From positions 22,252 through 86,251 of the forward strand of contig CAYMDH010000011.1 of NCBI GenBank assembly GCA_964389205.1: a stretch of DNA of 64,000 nt. The letters are read 5' to 3'. Each line of letters begins with the position of its first letter. The first letter of the stretch is position 1. A program made the position numbers and the translations under genes. The stretch is from Leptobacterium sp964389205. GTDB lineage: Bacteria > Bacteroidota > Bacteroidia > Flavobacteriales > Flavobacteriaceae. The notes beneath the pieces were generated by a model. That model did not search any database. It was not told where the DNA came from and saw only the letters and a list, made by a program, of their open reading frames with translations. Shown one piece after another: positions 25,644 to 34,740 of the stretch.

Positions 25644-26606
25644 ATGAGAAATTTAAATTCGAAAAAGCAACCTGATATTACTCGTCTGGCTAAGAAAACT
25701 ATCCATACAAAACAAATCAAAGACGAAGCCAAGCGCCTTGGGTTTTTATCATGTGGTATAAGTGAAGCAGGTTTTCTAGAAGAAGAAGCACCTAGATTAG
25801 AAAATTGGTTAAATCAAAATATGCATGGAGAAATGCGTTATATGGAAAACCATTTTGATAAACGTCTAGATCCTAGGCTTCTATTAGATGGAGCCAAATC
25901 TGTGATATCACTGCTACTTAATTATTACCCTTCAGAAACTCAAAAAGATCTTGAAGCCCCAAAAATATCTAAATATGCTTATGGTACAGATTATCATTTT
26001 GTAATTAAAGATAAGTTAAAAGAACTGCTCCATTTCATTCAAGAAGAAATAGGAGAAGTAGGAGGCAGGGCTTTTGTAGATTCTGCTCCAGTGTTAGATA
26101 AAGCTTGGGCAATAAAAAGTGGCTTAGGATGGATGGGAAAACATACAAATGTACTTTCTAAGCAAGTAGGCTCCTTTTTTTTTATAGCAGAGCTTATATT
26201 AGATTTAGAGTTGGTGTACGATACCCCAGTTACAGACCATTGTGGAAATTGTACTGCGTGTATAGATGCATGCCCAACAGAGGCTATTACAGAGCCTTAT
26301 GTAGTAGATGGGAGTAAATGTATTTCGTATTTCACAATCGAGTTAAAAGAACAAATTCCAACAACATTTAAAGGAAAGCTAGATAACTGGATGTTTGGTT
26401 GCGATGTTTGTCAAGATGTTTGCCCTTGGAATCGTTTTTCAAAATCGCATAACGAACCTTTATTTAATCCTCACCCTGATTTATTATCTATGACAAAACG
26501 TGATTGGGAAGAAATTACAGAAGAAGTTTTTAAAAAAATATTTAAAAAATCGGCTGTAAAGCGAACAAAATTTTCAGGCCTAAAACGAAATATAACGTTT
26601 TCGTAA
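25644..26606 (+). CDS. queG: Epoxyqueuosine reductase QueG
   Basis: 320 residues. It has the QueG start of domain (KDEAKRLGFLSCGISEAGFL), the cobalamin-binding and catalytic region with AFVDSAPVLDKAWAIKSGLGWMGKHTN, and two ferredoxin-type [4Fe-4S] motifs, CGNCTACIDACP near residue 200 and CDVCQDVCPWNRF near 253. It reduces epoxyqueuosine to queuosine in tRNA wobble positions, using cobalamin. The first 20 or so residues form a basic extension beyond the usual start; no alternative start is available before the conserved part. It appears to be a single-gene unit. Confidence 0.95.
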   Translation: MRNLNSKKQPDITRLAKKTIHTKQIKDEAKRLGFLSCGISEAGFLEEEAPRLENWLNQNMHGEMRYMENHFDKRLDPRLLLDGAKSVISLLLNYYPSETQKDLEAPKISKYAYGTDYHFVIKDKLKELLHFIQEEIGEVGGRAFVDSAPVLDKAWAIKSGLGWMGKHTNVLSKQVGSFFFIAELILDLELVYDTPVTDHCGNCTACIDACPTEAITEPYVVDGSKCISYFTIELKEQIPTTFKGKLDNWMFGCDVCQDVCPWNRFSKSHNEPLFNPHPDLLSMTKRDWEEITEEVFKKIFKKSAVKRTKFSGLKRNITFS

Positions 26607-26617
26607 AAAAATAAATG

Positions 26618-26655
26618 AGAATTTTTCAATTTTTAGCTACTAAAAATGAGATTCT
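26618..26655 (+). terminator. Weak hairpin after queG
   Basis: ATTTTTAG (26629-26636) pairs with CTAAAAAT (26640-26647) across loop CTA, with an outer AGAAT/ATTCT pair. The stem is AT-rich and followed by a broken T-rich stretch, so it is only a possible terminator. Confidence 0.35.
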
Positions 26656-26705
26656 TGCTTTAATTTATTCCGTTAATATGTATATTCGGAACAATAAATT
26701 GAAAA

Positions 26706-26724
26706 AATTATCAATTTGATAATT
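26706..26724. promoter_or_regulatory. 19-base palindrome upstream of the sugar symporter gene, operator candidate
   Basis: AATTATCAA, centre T, TTGATAATT: a perfect odd-length palindrome about 110 bases before the symporter start. A second symmetric pair, TTCCG/CGGAA, lies just upstream (about 26669-26692). The position and symmetry suit a dimeric regulator, but no regulator gene is nearby. Confidence 0.4.
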
Positions 26725-26836
26725 GAGATGTTGTAAAAATATAATAACAAATGGCTAGTAACTTTCCCAAATGAATACAGCTATCAGATTCGAACATACA
26801 TAACGAAATATATAACTAACTTAAACGAAACGTAAC

Positions 26837-28555
26837 ATGGGCGGATTATCATATGTAGATATTATTGTCATCGCTGTTTATCTCGTAGGAATTGTGATCT
26901 ATGGGATTTCAAAATCAAAAAGAAGTAGCTCTGAAGATTATTTCCTTGGAGGTAGAACAATGACCTGGCCAATTGTTGGTATTGCATTGTTTTCTGCCAA
27001 TATTTCTAGTTCTACCCTAGTAGGGCTTGCTTCAGATGCATATCAAACCAATATTAATGTATATAACTATGAGTGGTTTGCCGTTGTAATACTTATCTTT
27101 TTCTCCATTTTCTTTTTGCCTTTTTATTTAAAATCCAAGGTGTATACTATGCCAGAATTCCTTCAAAGGCGTTATGATAAAAGATCTCGTTACTATTTTT
27201 CTTTTATTACCATTATAGGAAATATTATGGTAGATACAGCAGCAGGACTATATGTTGGAAAAATAGTATTAACCTTGTTGTTTCCTAATGTTAGTTCAAC
27301 ATTGATTATTGTTATATTAGCTGCTGCTGCTGCTGCATATACAATCCCTGGCGGGTTAAACTCTGTGATTCAAACAGAAGTGGTTCAAGCGGTTTTATTG
27401 ATTGTTGGCTCTTGTTTAATAACATATTTTGCTTTCCAAGAACTCGGAGGTGGATGGGGCGCTATGATGGATCGTTTAAATGATGCTTTGGCAAACGGAA
27501 ATGTGAATTTTGGAGATCGTCTAGAGGAAGGAAAATATATACCCAAAACCTCTGATGAAGTTTTTAGTTTGGTAAGACCAGACAATGATGAATTTATGCC
27601 TTGGTGGGGCTTACTTACAGGAGTTCCTCTATTAGGGTTTTATTTCTGGGCGAATAATCAATTTATGGTACAGCGTATTCTGGGTGCTAAAAACTTAAAC
27701 CACGGTCGTTGGGGAGCTTTGTTCGCTGGGTTTTTAAAATTACCAGTAATATTTATCATGATAGTACCCGGTGTTTTAGCACTACTTTTATTTAATGACT
27801 TAGACATATCTACTTTAAATTATGGATTAGGAAATGGTGAAATTTGTAAAGATTTATCAGATTGTCCTAACTTAACATACCCTGTGCTTCTGTTTCAATT
27901 ATTACCTACAGGTATTCTAGGATTGGTAGTTGCAGGTTTGTTGGCAGCAATGATGTCATCAGTATCTGCAACATTTAATTCTGCATCTACATTAATCACC
28001 ATGGATTTTGTGAAGCAATTAAAACCAGAAATGACCAGTAAACAATTAGTAAGAGCGGGCCAAATAGCTACTTTAGTTTTGGTAGTTTTAGCATCTATAT
28101 GGGTTCCTTTTATTGAACAAGTGAGTAATTCATTATGGGGGTATTTACAATTAGTAATAGCATTTACAAGTCCACCTGTAGTTTCCGCATTTTTACTAGG
28201 GTTGTTTTGGAAAAGAGCGAATGGGAATGGTGCTTTTATTAGTTTATTAGTAGGTGGAGGATCTGCCTTATTTATGATTTTATCTGCAGCATATGATATC
28301 TCACCTTATATAAATGATCTTCATTTCTTAGCAAAAGCAAATGTATTATTTGTAATAAGTATGTTAACACATATTATAGTGAGTTTAAGCACAAGCGTTC
28401 CTGATGCTCAGCAAATAGCTGAATACACTTATAAAAAAGAAATTTTTACTTCAGAAACTGAAGAATTAAGTAAACTCCCTTGGTATCAAAACTATAGAAA
28501 ACTAGCGATCATTTTGTTGGTTTTAACAGCCATTGTTGTTGGGTATTTTTGGTAA
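26837..28555 (+). CDS. Sodium:solute symporter (SSS/SGLT family), probable sugar uptake
   Basis: 572 residues with about 14 membrane helices. The signatures SSEDYFLGGRTMTWPIVGIALF, SANISSSTLVGLASDAY and the AAAAAAYTIPGGLNSVIQTEVVQ segment are those of sodium/glucose-type cotransporters. It uses the sodium gradient to import a small solute. Its neighbours, an MFS carrier and a trehalase, point to glucose or a related sugar, but the substrate is inferred from context. A hairpin terminator follows the gene, and palindromes lie in its upstream region. Confidence 0.9.
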   Translation: MGGLSYVDIIVIAVYLVGIVIYGISKSKRSSSEDYFLGGRTMTWPIVGIALFSANISSSTLVGLASDAYQTNINVYNYEWFAVVILIFFSIFFLPFYLKSKVYTMPEFLQRRYDKRSRYYFSFITIIGNIMVDTAAGLYVGKIVLTLLFPNVSSTLIIVILAAAAAAYTIPGGLNSVIQTEVVQAVLLIVGSCLITYFAFQELGGGWGAMMDRLNDALANGNVNFGDRLEEGKYIPKTSDEVFSLVRPDNDEFMPWWGLLTGVPLLGFYFWANNQFMVQRILGAKNLNHGRWGALFAGFLKLPVIFIMIVPGVLALLLFNDLDISTLNYGLGNGEICKDLSDCPNLTYPVLLFQLLPTGILGLVVAGLLAAMMSSVSATFNSASTLITMDFVKQLKPEMTSKQLVRAGQIATLVLVVLASIWVPFIEQVSNSLWGYLQLVIAFTSPPVVSAFLLGLFWKRANGNGAFISLLVGGGSALFMILSAAYDISPYINDLHFLAKANVLFVISMLTHIIVSLSTSVPDAQQIAEYTYKKEIFTSETEELSKLPWYQNYRKLAIILLVLTAIVVGYFW

Positions 28556-28574
28556 ATAATAAAAGATTACATAA

Positions 28575-28614
28575 AAAACATTCCTGCTTTTAAACTTAAA
28601 AACAGGAATGTTTT
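28575..28614 (+). terminator. Hairpin between symporter and MFS genes
   Basis: AAAACATTCCTG (28575-28586) pairs with CAGGAATGTTTT (28603-28614), a perfect 12-bp stem with a 16-base loop. It ends 13 bases before the MFS start, so it would reduce but perhaps not abolish transcription into the downstream genes. Confidence 0.7.
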
Positions 28615-28627
28615 AAAAAATAGCTAT

Positions 28628-29863
28628 ATGAAAAATCTGGGTGTAAAAATTTCATTGTATTTAAATTACTTTGTTTTTGCTATTCTATTAAATAGTGTGG
28701 GAGCGGTAATCTTACAAGTACAGCGTAATTATGAAGTGACTAAATCAGCAGCTAGTATATTAGAAGGATTTAAAGACTTGCCAATAGCAATAGCTTCATT
28801 TATACTAGCATCTTTTTTACCAAAATACGGATATAAAAAATCAATGTTAACAGGGCTTTTAATGGTTGCCATTATATGTTTTGTTATGCCTAGCGCTAAT
28901 GATTTTTGGTATTTTAAAATGCTATTTTTTGTAATTGGAATTTCCTTCGCATTAATAAAAGTAACAGTATATGCTACTATTGGTTTAATAACAGAAAACG
29001 CTAAAGAGCATTCTAGTTTTATGAGTTCATTAGAAGGGTTTTTTATGATAGGAGTATTGCTTGGAAATGTGCTGTTTAGTTTGTTTATAGATGACAATAA
29101 CCCTAAATCAGAGTTATGGTTAGATGTATATTGGATTTTAGGTAGCTTATCTGTTTTGGCTTTTTTACTTTTATGGTTTACCAAATTAGATGAAAGTAAT
29201 GCAAAACCTGAAACAAAATCATTAGCAGATGATTTTATATCAATGATAAAATTAATAGCTTTTCCCCTTGTTTTAGTTTTTATCTTAAGTGTGTTTTTCT
29301 TTGTGTTAATAGAACAAAGTTTTCAAACTTGGACACCAACTTTTTATAAAGAAATACTCAAAGTTCCAACTAGTATGGGTATACAGGCAGGAGCAGTACT
29401 AGCAGGAGCATTTGCAATTGGAAGATTTTTAGCAGGAGCAATTCTTAAAAGAGTTAAATGGTTTTACGTTGTGATTGGGTGTCTCATTTCTTGTGCAGTT
29501 TTGATTTTGATATCATTGCCTTTATCTAAAGGGTTATTAATTAACGATAATATCTCTTGGTTTAATGCTCCACTGGTTGTATATGTTTTCCCATTAATGG
29601 GAATTTTCTTATCTCCAATATATCCTGCTATTAATTCAGTTATCTTGAGTTCGCTTCCGAAGCATAAACATAGTTCAATGTCTGGTCTTATTGTGGTGTT
29701 TTCAGCTTTAGGAGGTACTACGGGTTCAATTATTACTGGAAATGTGTTTGAACATTTTGATGGACAAACAGCTTTTTATATGTCATTAATACCAATGGGA
29801 TTAATGCTTATTACTATATGGATATTTAATAAGTTACAAGGAAAAAATGCAGTTCAAGCTTAG
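28628..29863 (+). CDS. Major facilitator superfamily transporter
   Basis: 411 residues with about 12 hydrophobic helices in the two-bundle MFS arrangement; the first begins VKISLYLNYFVFAILLNSVG and the central loop is charged (KLDESNAKPETKSL). It is a secondary carrier at the inner membrane. The last 17 bases overlap the start of the trehalase gene, so translation is probably coupled and the substrate may be trehalose or the glucose released from it. The specificity cannot be told from the sequence. Confidence 0.87.
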   Translation: MKNLGVKISLYLNYFVFAILLNSVGAVILQVQRNYEVTKSAASILEGFKDLPIAIASFILASFLPKYGYKKSMLTGLLMVAIICFVMPSANDFWYFKMLFFVIGISFALIKVTVYATIGLITENAKEHSSFMSSLEGFFMIGVLLGNVLFSLFIDDNNPKSELWLDVYWILGSLSVLAFLLLWFTKLDESNAKPETKSLADDFISMIKLIAFPLVLVFILSVFFFVLIEQSFQTWTPTFYKEILKVPTSMGIQAGAVLAGAFAIGRFLAGAILKRVKWFYVVIGCLISCAVLILISLPLSKGLLINDNISWFNAPLVVYVFPLMGIFLSPIYPAINSVILSSLPKHKHSSMSGLIVVFSALGGTTGSIITGNVFEHFDGQTAFYMSLIPMGLMLITIWIFNKLQGKNAVQA

Positions 29864-31706
29864 TATAAAAGAAACCTTAGAAAAACTTCTTGCTCAAGAA
29901 GATACAGATGGTGATAAAAAGATTACTAAAGAAGATATAGGGCCTAAAAGTTTTTCTATAAACTCAGATAAAAATATTTCTTATAAAGTAAAAGGAACTT
30001 ATTACCTGTCTAATTTGTTACAAGAATTAGCCATCGCTAAAAATGAAGGAAAGCAAGAAACACATATTCCATTATCTAAAATAGAAGAAAAACCAACCCA
30101 TAGAATATCCAGAATGATACGTGATTATTTTTGGGATGATCTTACGCGTACTATAGATGAAAAAGGAATTGAAAAGATTGTAGGGGATGATAAAACTACT
30201 GATAGTACGCAGCGCATTTATGTACCTTCAACAGATCATTCTGGAATAGAATATTATAAGAAGATTCAAAGCAAATTTTCTAATTTAATTATAGAAATCT
30301 TACCTAGAGACATAACTCCAGAATATGTATTGTCTATTAATGAAAAACCAGGGATTTTGGCTTTGAAAATAGAGGAAGGAAAAGGAGTTCCTTTTGTAGT
30401 TCCCGGAGGTCGTTTTAATGAAATGTATGGATGGGATAGTTATTTTGAAGGTATGGGGTTGTTAATAGATGGAAGGATTGATTTGGCCAAAGCAATGGTT
30501 GATAATTTTTGCTATCAAATAGAAAACTTCGGAAAAATATTAAATGCTAATAGGTCGTATTATCTAACAAGAACACAACCTCCTTTTTTATCTTCATTTA
30601 TTAGAGAAGTATTTGAGTATGATGACAAAAAAGATATAAAGTGGTTAACTTCTGTTTTACAAGTTGCTGTCAAAGAATATGAAACTGTTTGGATGGTGAA
30701 AGAAAAGAGATTGACAAAAAATGGACTTAACAGATACCTGGCAGAAGGAATAGGGATTCCTCCCGAAACTGAAGATGGGCATTTTGATGAAGTATTACTT
30801 CAATTTGCAGAAAAACATCAATTGCCATTAGAAACGTTTTTGGAAAAATATAGAAAACGAGAACTTATAGATGAAGTGCTCGATATGTATTTTGTTCATG
30901 ATAGAAGCTTGCGAGAAAGTGGTCATGACACCTCATGGAGATTAGACAATGTTTGTGCTCATTTAAATACCGTAGACTTAAACTCATTACTTTATAAATA
31001 TGAGAAGGATTTTGCTTACTTAATTGCTACTTATTTCAATGATTCTTTTCAAGGAGTTGATGCTAAATCATATAATTCAGACTATTGGCTTGATAAAGCA
31101 AGAATACGAGAAGAATTAATGAGAAAATTTCTTTGGAGTGATACGGAGGGAAGTTTTTTTGATTATAACTTTATAGAAAATACACAAACAAACTTTGAAT
31201 CTGCAACTAATTTCTATCCATTATGGGCAGCGTTTTGTTCTGAAAAAGAAGCAAGAAAATTAGTAGATAATTTAATGCAGTCTTTTAGAGTAAAAGGAGG
31301 CATTACAGCCACTACAAAAGCTTCAGTAGCTTTTATTGATGAAAATCAACCACAGCGTCAATGGGATTATCCAAATGGATGGGCGCCACATCAAATGTTA
31401 CTTTGGAAAGGACTTCTAAATTATGGATATCGTAAAGAAACACAAGAACTTGTTTACAGATGGCTTTGGATGATTACCAGAAACGCAGTTGATTATAACG
31501 GGACCATTCCTGAAAAGTATGATGTAGTTTCTTGTACTCATAAAGTATATGCAGAATATGGAAACGTGGGGACAGAATTTGATTATATAACTACTTCTGG
31601 CTTTGGTTGGATGAATGCTTCTTATCAATACGGGCTTAGCTTACTTGATGCTTCATTGGTTGAAAAATTGGATCAACTGAAAGATCCAGATAAACTTTTT
31701 AAATAA
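29847..31706 (+). CDS. Alpha,alpha-trehalase (GH37), neutral type with EF-hand-like N-terminus
   Basis: 619 residues, no signal peptide, so cytoplasmic. Both GH37 signatures are present: PGGRFNEMYGWDSYF near residues 186-200 and QWDYPNGWAP near 505-514. It hydrolyses trehalose to two glucose. Residues 19-33 (DTDGDKKITKEDIGP) form a calcium-loop-like segment closely resembling the calcium-binding segment of fungal neutral trehalases, where it takes part in activation. It overlaps the MFS carrier by 17 bases, suggesting uptake or internal turnover of trehalose. Typical E. coli TreA and TreF lack this N-terminal segment. Confidence 0.92.
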   Translation: MQFKLSIKETLEKLLAQEDTDGDKKITKEDIGPKSFSINSDKNISYKVKGTYYLSNLLQELAIAKNEGKQETHIPLSKIEEKPTHRISRMIRDYFWDDLTRTIDEKGIEKIVGDDKTTDSTQRIYVPSTDHSGIEYYKKIQSKFSNLIIEILPRDITPEYVLSINEKPGILALKIEEGKGVPFVVPGGRFNEMYGWDSYFEGMGLLIDGRIDLAKAMVDNFCYQIENFGKILNANRSYYLTRTQPPFLSSFIREVFEYDDKKDIKWLTSVLQVAVKEYETVWMVKEKRLTKNGLNRYLAEGIGIPPETEDGHFDEVLLQFAEKHQLPLETFLEKYRKRELIDEVLDMYFVHDRSLRESGHDTSWRLDNVCAHLNTVDLNSLLYKYEKDFAYLIATYFNDSFQGVDAKSYNSDYWLDKARIREELMRKFLWSDTEGSFFDYNFIENTQTNFESATNFYPLWAAFCSEKEARKLVDNLMQSFRVKGGITATTKASVAFIDENQPQRQWDYPNGWAPHQMLLWKGLLNYGYRKETQELVYRWLWMITRNAVDYNGTIPEKYDVVSCTHKVYAEYGNVGTEFDYITTSGFGWMNASYQYGLSLLDASLVEKLDQLKDPDKLFK

Positions 31707-31755
31707 AAGAAGAAGAGAGTTTGTAAAATTAACATACTAAACCAAAGAATACTTT

Positions 31756-31763
31756 TACATTTG
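31756..31763 (+). promoter_or_regulatory. -7 promoter element of the malic enzyme gene
   Basis: TACATTTG, 19 bases before the start codon at 31783, matches TAnnTTTG. No TTTG is present at the expected -33 position. Confidence 0.5.
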
Positions 31764-31782
31764 TATTTCCAAAAAACGATTC

Positions 31783-34065
31783 ATGAGTAAACAGAGTAAA
31801 CGACGTGAAGCACTTGTATATCACGCAAAACCACAGCCTGGGAAAATTAAAATAGTACCTACAAAACGTTATGCAACGCAAAGAGATTTGGCGTTAGCAT
31901 ATTCTCCAGGAGTTGCAGAGCCATGTTTAGAGATAGAAAAAGATAAAAGCAATGTTTATAAATATACTACTAAAGGGAATTTAGTAGCTGTGATCACTAA
32001 TGGAACTGCTGTTTTAGGATTAGGAGATATTGGACCTGAAGCTTCAAAACCTGTTATGGAAGGAAAAAGCTTGCTGTTCAAGATTTTTGCAGACATAGAT
32101 GCTATGGATATTGAATTGGATACAAAAGATATTGAAAAATTTATAGAAACAGTAAAAACAATTGCACCCACTTTTGGAGGGATTAATTTAGAAGACATAA
32201 AAGCACCGGAAGCTTTTGAGATTGAAAAAAGATTGAAAGAAGAATTAGATATTCCAGTGATGCATGATGACCAGCACGGAACAGCAATTATTTCTGCTGC
32301 TGCCTTGCTAAATGCATTAGAGATTATTGGAAAGAAAATAGGAGAAGTTAAAATAGTGATTAGTGGAGCAGGAGCTGCAGCTATTTCTTGTACCAGATTA
32401 TACAAAGCCTTTGGAGCAAATGCCAAAAACATTGTGATGCTTGATAGTAAAGGTGTTATCAGAAAAGATAGGGAAAACCTCTCTGAAGAAAAATTTGAAT
32501 TCGCATCAGATAGAAAAATAGATACATTAGAAGAAGCAATGAAAGATGCTGATGTATTTATAGGTCTTTCAATTGCTAATATTGTAACTCCTGATATGTT
32601 GCTGTCGATGGCTAAAAACCCTATTGTATTTGCAATGGCAAATCCAGATCCAGAGATAGCATATGATTTGGCTGTAGATACCAGAGGAGATATTATTATG
32701 GCTACAGGTAGATCAGACCATCCTAACCAAGTAAATAATGTTTTGGGATTTCCGTTTATTTTTAGAGGTGCCTTAGATGTAAGAGCAACTAAAATCAATG
32801 AAGCTATGAAAATGGCAGCAGTTAAAGCATTAGCAGCACTTACAAAAGAACCTGTTCCAGAACAAGTAAATATTGCATATGGTGAAACCAGATTGACATT
32901 TGGGAAAGAATATATCATTCCTAAGCCATTTGATCCTCGCTTGATAGGTGAAGTGCCGCCTGCAGTTGCAAAAGCAGCGATGGAAAGTGGTGTAGCAACA
33001 GCCCCTATAGAAAACTGGGATATGTACAAAGAAGAGTTATTACAACGCTTAGGGAATGATAATAAGATAGTGAGATTACTTCACGATAGAGCAAAATTAA
33101 ATCCAAAACGAATTGTTTTTGCAGAAGCAGATCATCTAGATGTGTTAAAAGCAGCTCAAATCATTCATGATGAAGGAATTGGATTTCCTATCTTATTAGG
33201 AAGAGAAGATGTTATTAAAGAATTAAAAGCAGAAATTGATTTTGATGCCGATGTGCCTATTATTGATCCCAAAACAGATGAGCATAATCACCAAAAAGAA
33301 AATTATGCCAAGAAATATTGGGAAGCTAGAAAGCGAAGAGGAGTTACCTATTTCGATGCTCAAAAGAAAGTAAGAGAACGAAATTACTTTGCAGCTATGA
33401 TGGTTAAAGAAGGAGATGCAGATGCTTTAATATCAGGGTACTCCAGAAGTTATCCATCGGTATTAAAACCTATGCTGGAGCTCATAGGGAAAGCACCTGG
33501 AGTTTCAAAGGTAGCAACCATGAATATGGTGATTACAGATAGAGGCCCTATGTTTTTGGCAGATACTTCTATCAACATAGAACCCTCAGCTAAAGAATTG
33601 GCTAAAATTGCACAAATGACTGCAGCAGTTACTAAAACTTTTGGTTTTGAGCCTGTTATTGCAATGTTGTCCTATGCAAATTTTGGATCCTCAATACATG
33701 AGAAAGCATCTAAAGTAAAAGAAGCTGTTTCTTATTTACATCGTTATTACCCAGATATCCAAGTAGATGGAGAGTTGCAATCAGATTTCGCCTTAAATAA
33801 GGAAATGTTACAAAAGAATTTCCCTTTTTCTAAGTTGGCTGGAAAAAAAGTAAACACGCTTATTTTTCCAAATCTAGATTCTGCTAATATTACAAATAAG
33901 CTTATGAAAGAGCTTACAAAAATGGATTCTATTGGGCCTATTATGCTAGGAATGGATAAAGCTATTCATATACTTCAATTAGGTGCTAGTGTAGAAGAAA
34001 TTGTAAATATGACAGCCGTAGCTGTATTGGATGCGCAAGAAAGAGAGAAACGTCAAAAAGTATAA
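31783..34065 (+). CDS. maeB: NADP-type malic enzyme with phosphotransacetylase-like C-terminus (MaeB)
   Basis: 760 residues. The N-terminal malic enzyme part (about 1-420) has LAYSPGVAEPC, the metal/substrate region with DDQHGTA, and the dinucleotide-binding GAGAAAISC. The C-terminal part (about 430-760) resembles phosphate acetyltransferase (NPKRIVFAEADHLDVLKAAQ, DALISGYSRSYPSVL), as in E. coli MaeB, where it has a regulatory rather than catalytic role. The enzyme converts malate to pyruvate and CO2 with reduction of NADP. It is monocistronic, with its own promoter. Confidence 0.95.
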   Translation: MSKQSKRREALVYHAKPQPGKIKIVPTKRYATQRDLALAYSPGVAEPCLEIEKDKSNVYKYTTKGNLVAVITNGTAVLGLGDIGPEASKPVMEGKSLLFKIFADIDAMDIELDTKDIEKFIETVKTIAPTFGGINLEDIKAPEAFEIEKRLKEELDIPVMHDDQHGTAIISAAALLNALEIIGKKIGEVKIVISGAGAAAISCTRLYKAFGANAKNIVMLDSKGVIRKDRENLSEEKFEFASDRKIDTLEEAMKDADVFIGLSIANIVTPDMLLSMAKNPIVFAMANPDPEIAYDLAVDTRGDIIMATGRSDHPNQVNNVLGFPFIFRGALDVRATKINEAMKMAAVKALAALTKEPVPEQVNIAYGETRLTFGKEYIIPKPFDPRLIGEVPPAVAKAAMESGVATAPIENWDMYKEELLQRLGNDNKIVRLLHDRAKLNPKRIVFAEADHLDVLKAAQIIHDEGIGFPILLGREDVIKELKAEIDFDADVPIIDPKTDEHNHQKENYAKKYWEARKRRGVTYFDAQKKVRERNYFAAMMVKEGDADALISGYSRSYPSVLKPMLELIGKAPGVSKVATMNMVITDRGPMFLADTSINIEPSAKELAKIAQMTAAVTKTFGFEPVIAMLSYANFGSSIHEKASKVKEAVSYLHRYYPDIQVDGELQSDFALNKEMLQKNFPFSKLAGKKVNTLIFPNLDSANITNKLMKELTKMDSIGPIMLGMDKAIHILQLGASVEEIVNMTAVAVLDAQEREKRQKV

Positions 34066-34122
34066 GAAAAACCAGAAACGTTAACGAGCTATATTGATGC
34101 TACTAGCTATAAATAATTTTGT

Positions 34123-34130
34123 TACATTTG
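34123..34130 (+). promoter_or_regulatory. -7 promoter element of ruvA
   Basis: TACATTTG, 22 bases before the ruvA start, fits TAnnTTTG; a -33 match at the usual spacing is not seen. It would also serve sprA, which follows ruvA closely. Confidence 0.45.
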
Positions 34131-34152
34131 AAGCATTAACTTTTATTGATAT

Positions 34153-34734
34153 ATGATAGCATATATAAGGGGGAGGCTCGTTGAAAAAAATCCAACAGAC
34201 GTAGTAATAGATTGTAATGGAGTAGGATATTTTATTAATATCTCTCTGCATACATTTTCTAAAATTACAGATGAAGAAAATATTAAACTTCATACACATC
34301 TTCAGGTTCGTGAAGATGCACATACGTTATTTGGTTTTGCTGAAAAATCTGAACGAGAAATTTTTAGGTTATTAATTTCTGTTTCAGGGATTGGAGCAAG
34401 TACGGCTAGAACCATGCTTTCATCTATGGACCCTTTACAAATAAGAGACGCTATTGCTTCAGATGATGTTCCTGCTATACAATCTATAAAAGGTATAGGA
34501 GCTAAAACTGCGCAACGTGTTATTTTAGATTTAAAGGATAAAATTCTTAAAATTTACGATATTGATGAAGTTTCCACACAACAAGGCAATACAAACAAAG
34601 ATGAAGCGTTATCTGCTTTAGAAGTCCTTGGATTTGCTAAGAAACAATCAGAAAAAGTAGTTGATAGAATTTTGAGGGATAACTCTGGATTAAGTGTAGA
34701 AGAGATAATAAAACACGCACTTAAAAATTTATAA
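34153..34734 (+). CDS. ruvA: Holliday junction DNA-binding protein RuvA
   Basis: 193 residues. The N-terminal OB-fold (MIAYIRGRLVEKNPTDVVIDCNGVGYFINI) is followed by tandem helix-hairpin-helix motifs, VSGIGASTARTMLS and IKGIGAKTAQRVILDLKDK, and a C-terminal domain (EALSALEVLGFAKKQSEKVV) that contacts RuvB. It forms the tetramer that holds the Holliday junction for RuvB. Its gene is separated from ruvB by about 11 kb and instead lies six bases before sprA, an arrangement known from other Flavobacteriia. Confidence 0.96.
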   Translation: MIAYIRGRLVEKNPTDVVIDCNGVGYFINISLHTFSKITDEENIKLHTHLQVREDAHTLFGFAEKSEREIFRLLISVSGIGASTARTMLSSMDPLQIRDAIASDDVPAIQSIKGIGAKTAQRVILDLKDKILKIYDIDEVSTQQGNTNKDEALSALEVLGFAKKQSEKVVDRILRDNSGLSVEEIIKHALKNL

Positions 34735-34740
34735 AAAATA

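Noticed and set aside
31956..33029. Long open frame (357 codons) on the minus strand inside the malic enzyme gene
   Set aside because: It is antisense to a clearly conserved gene, its product is a Ser/Ile/Ala-rich string with no motif, and it has no promoter. It reflects codon bias of maeB.
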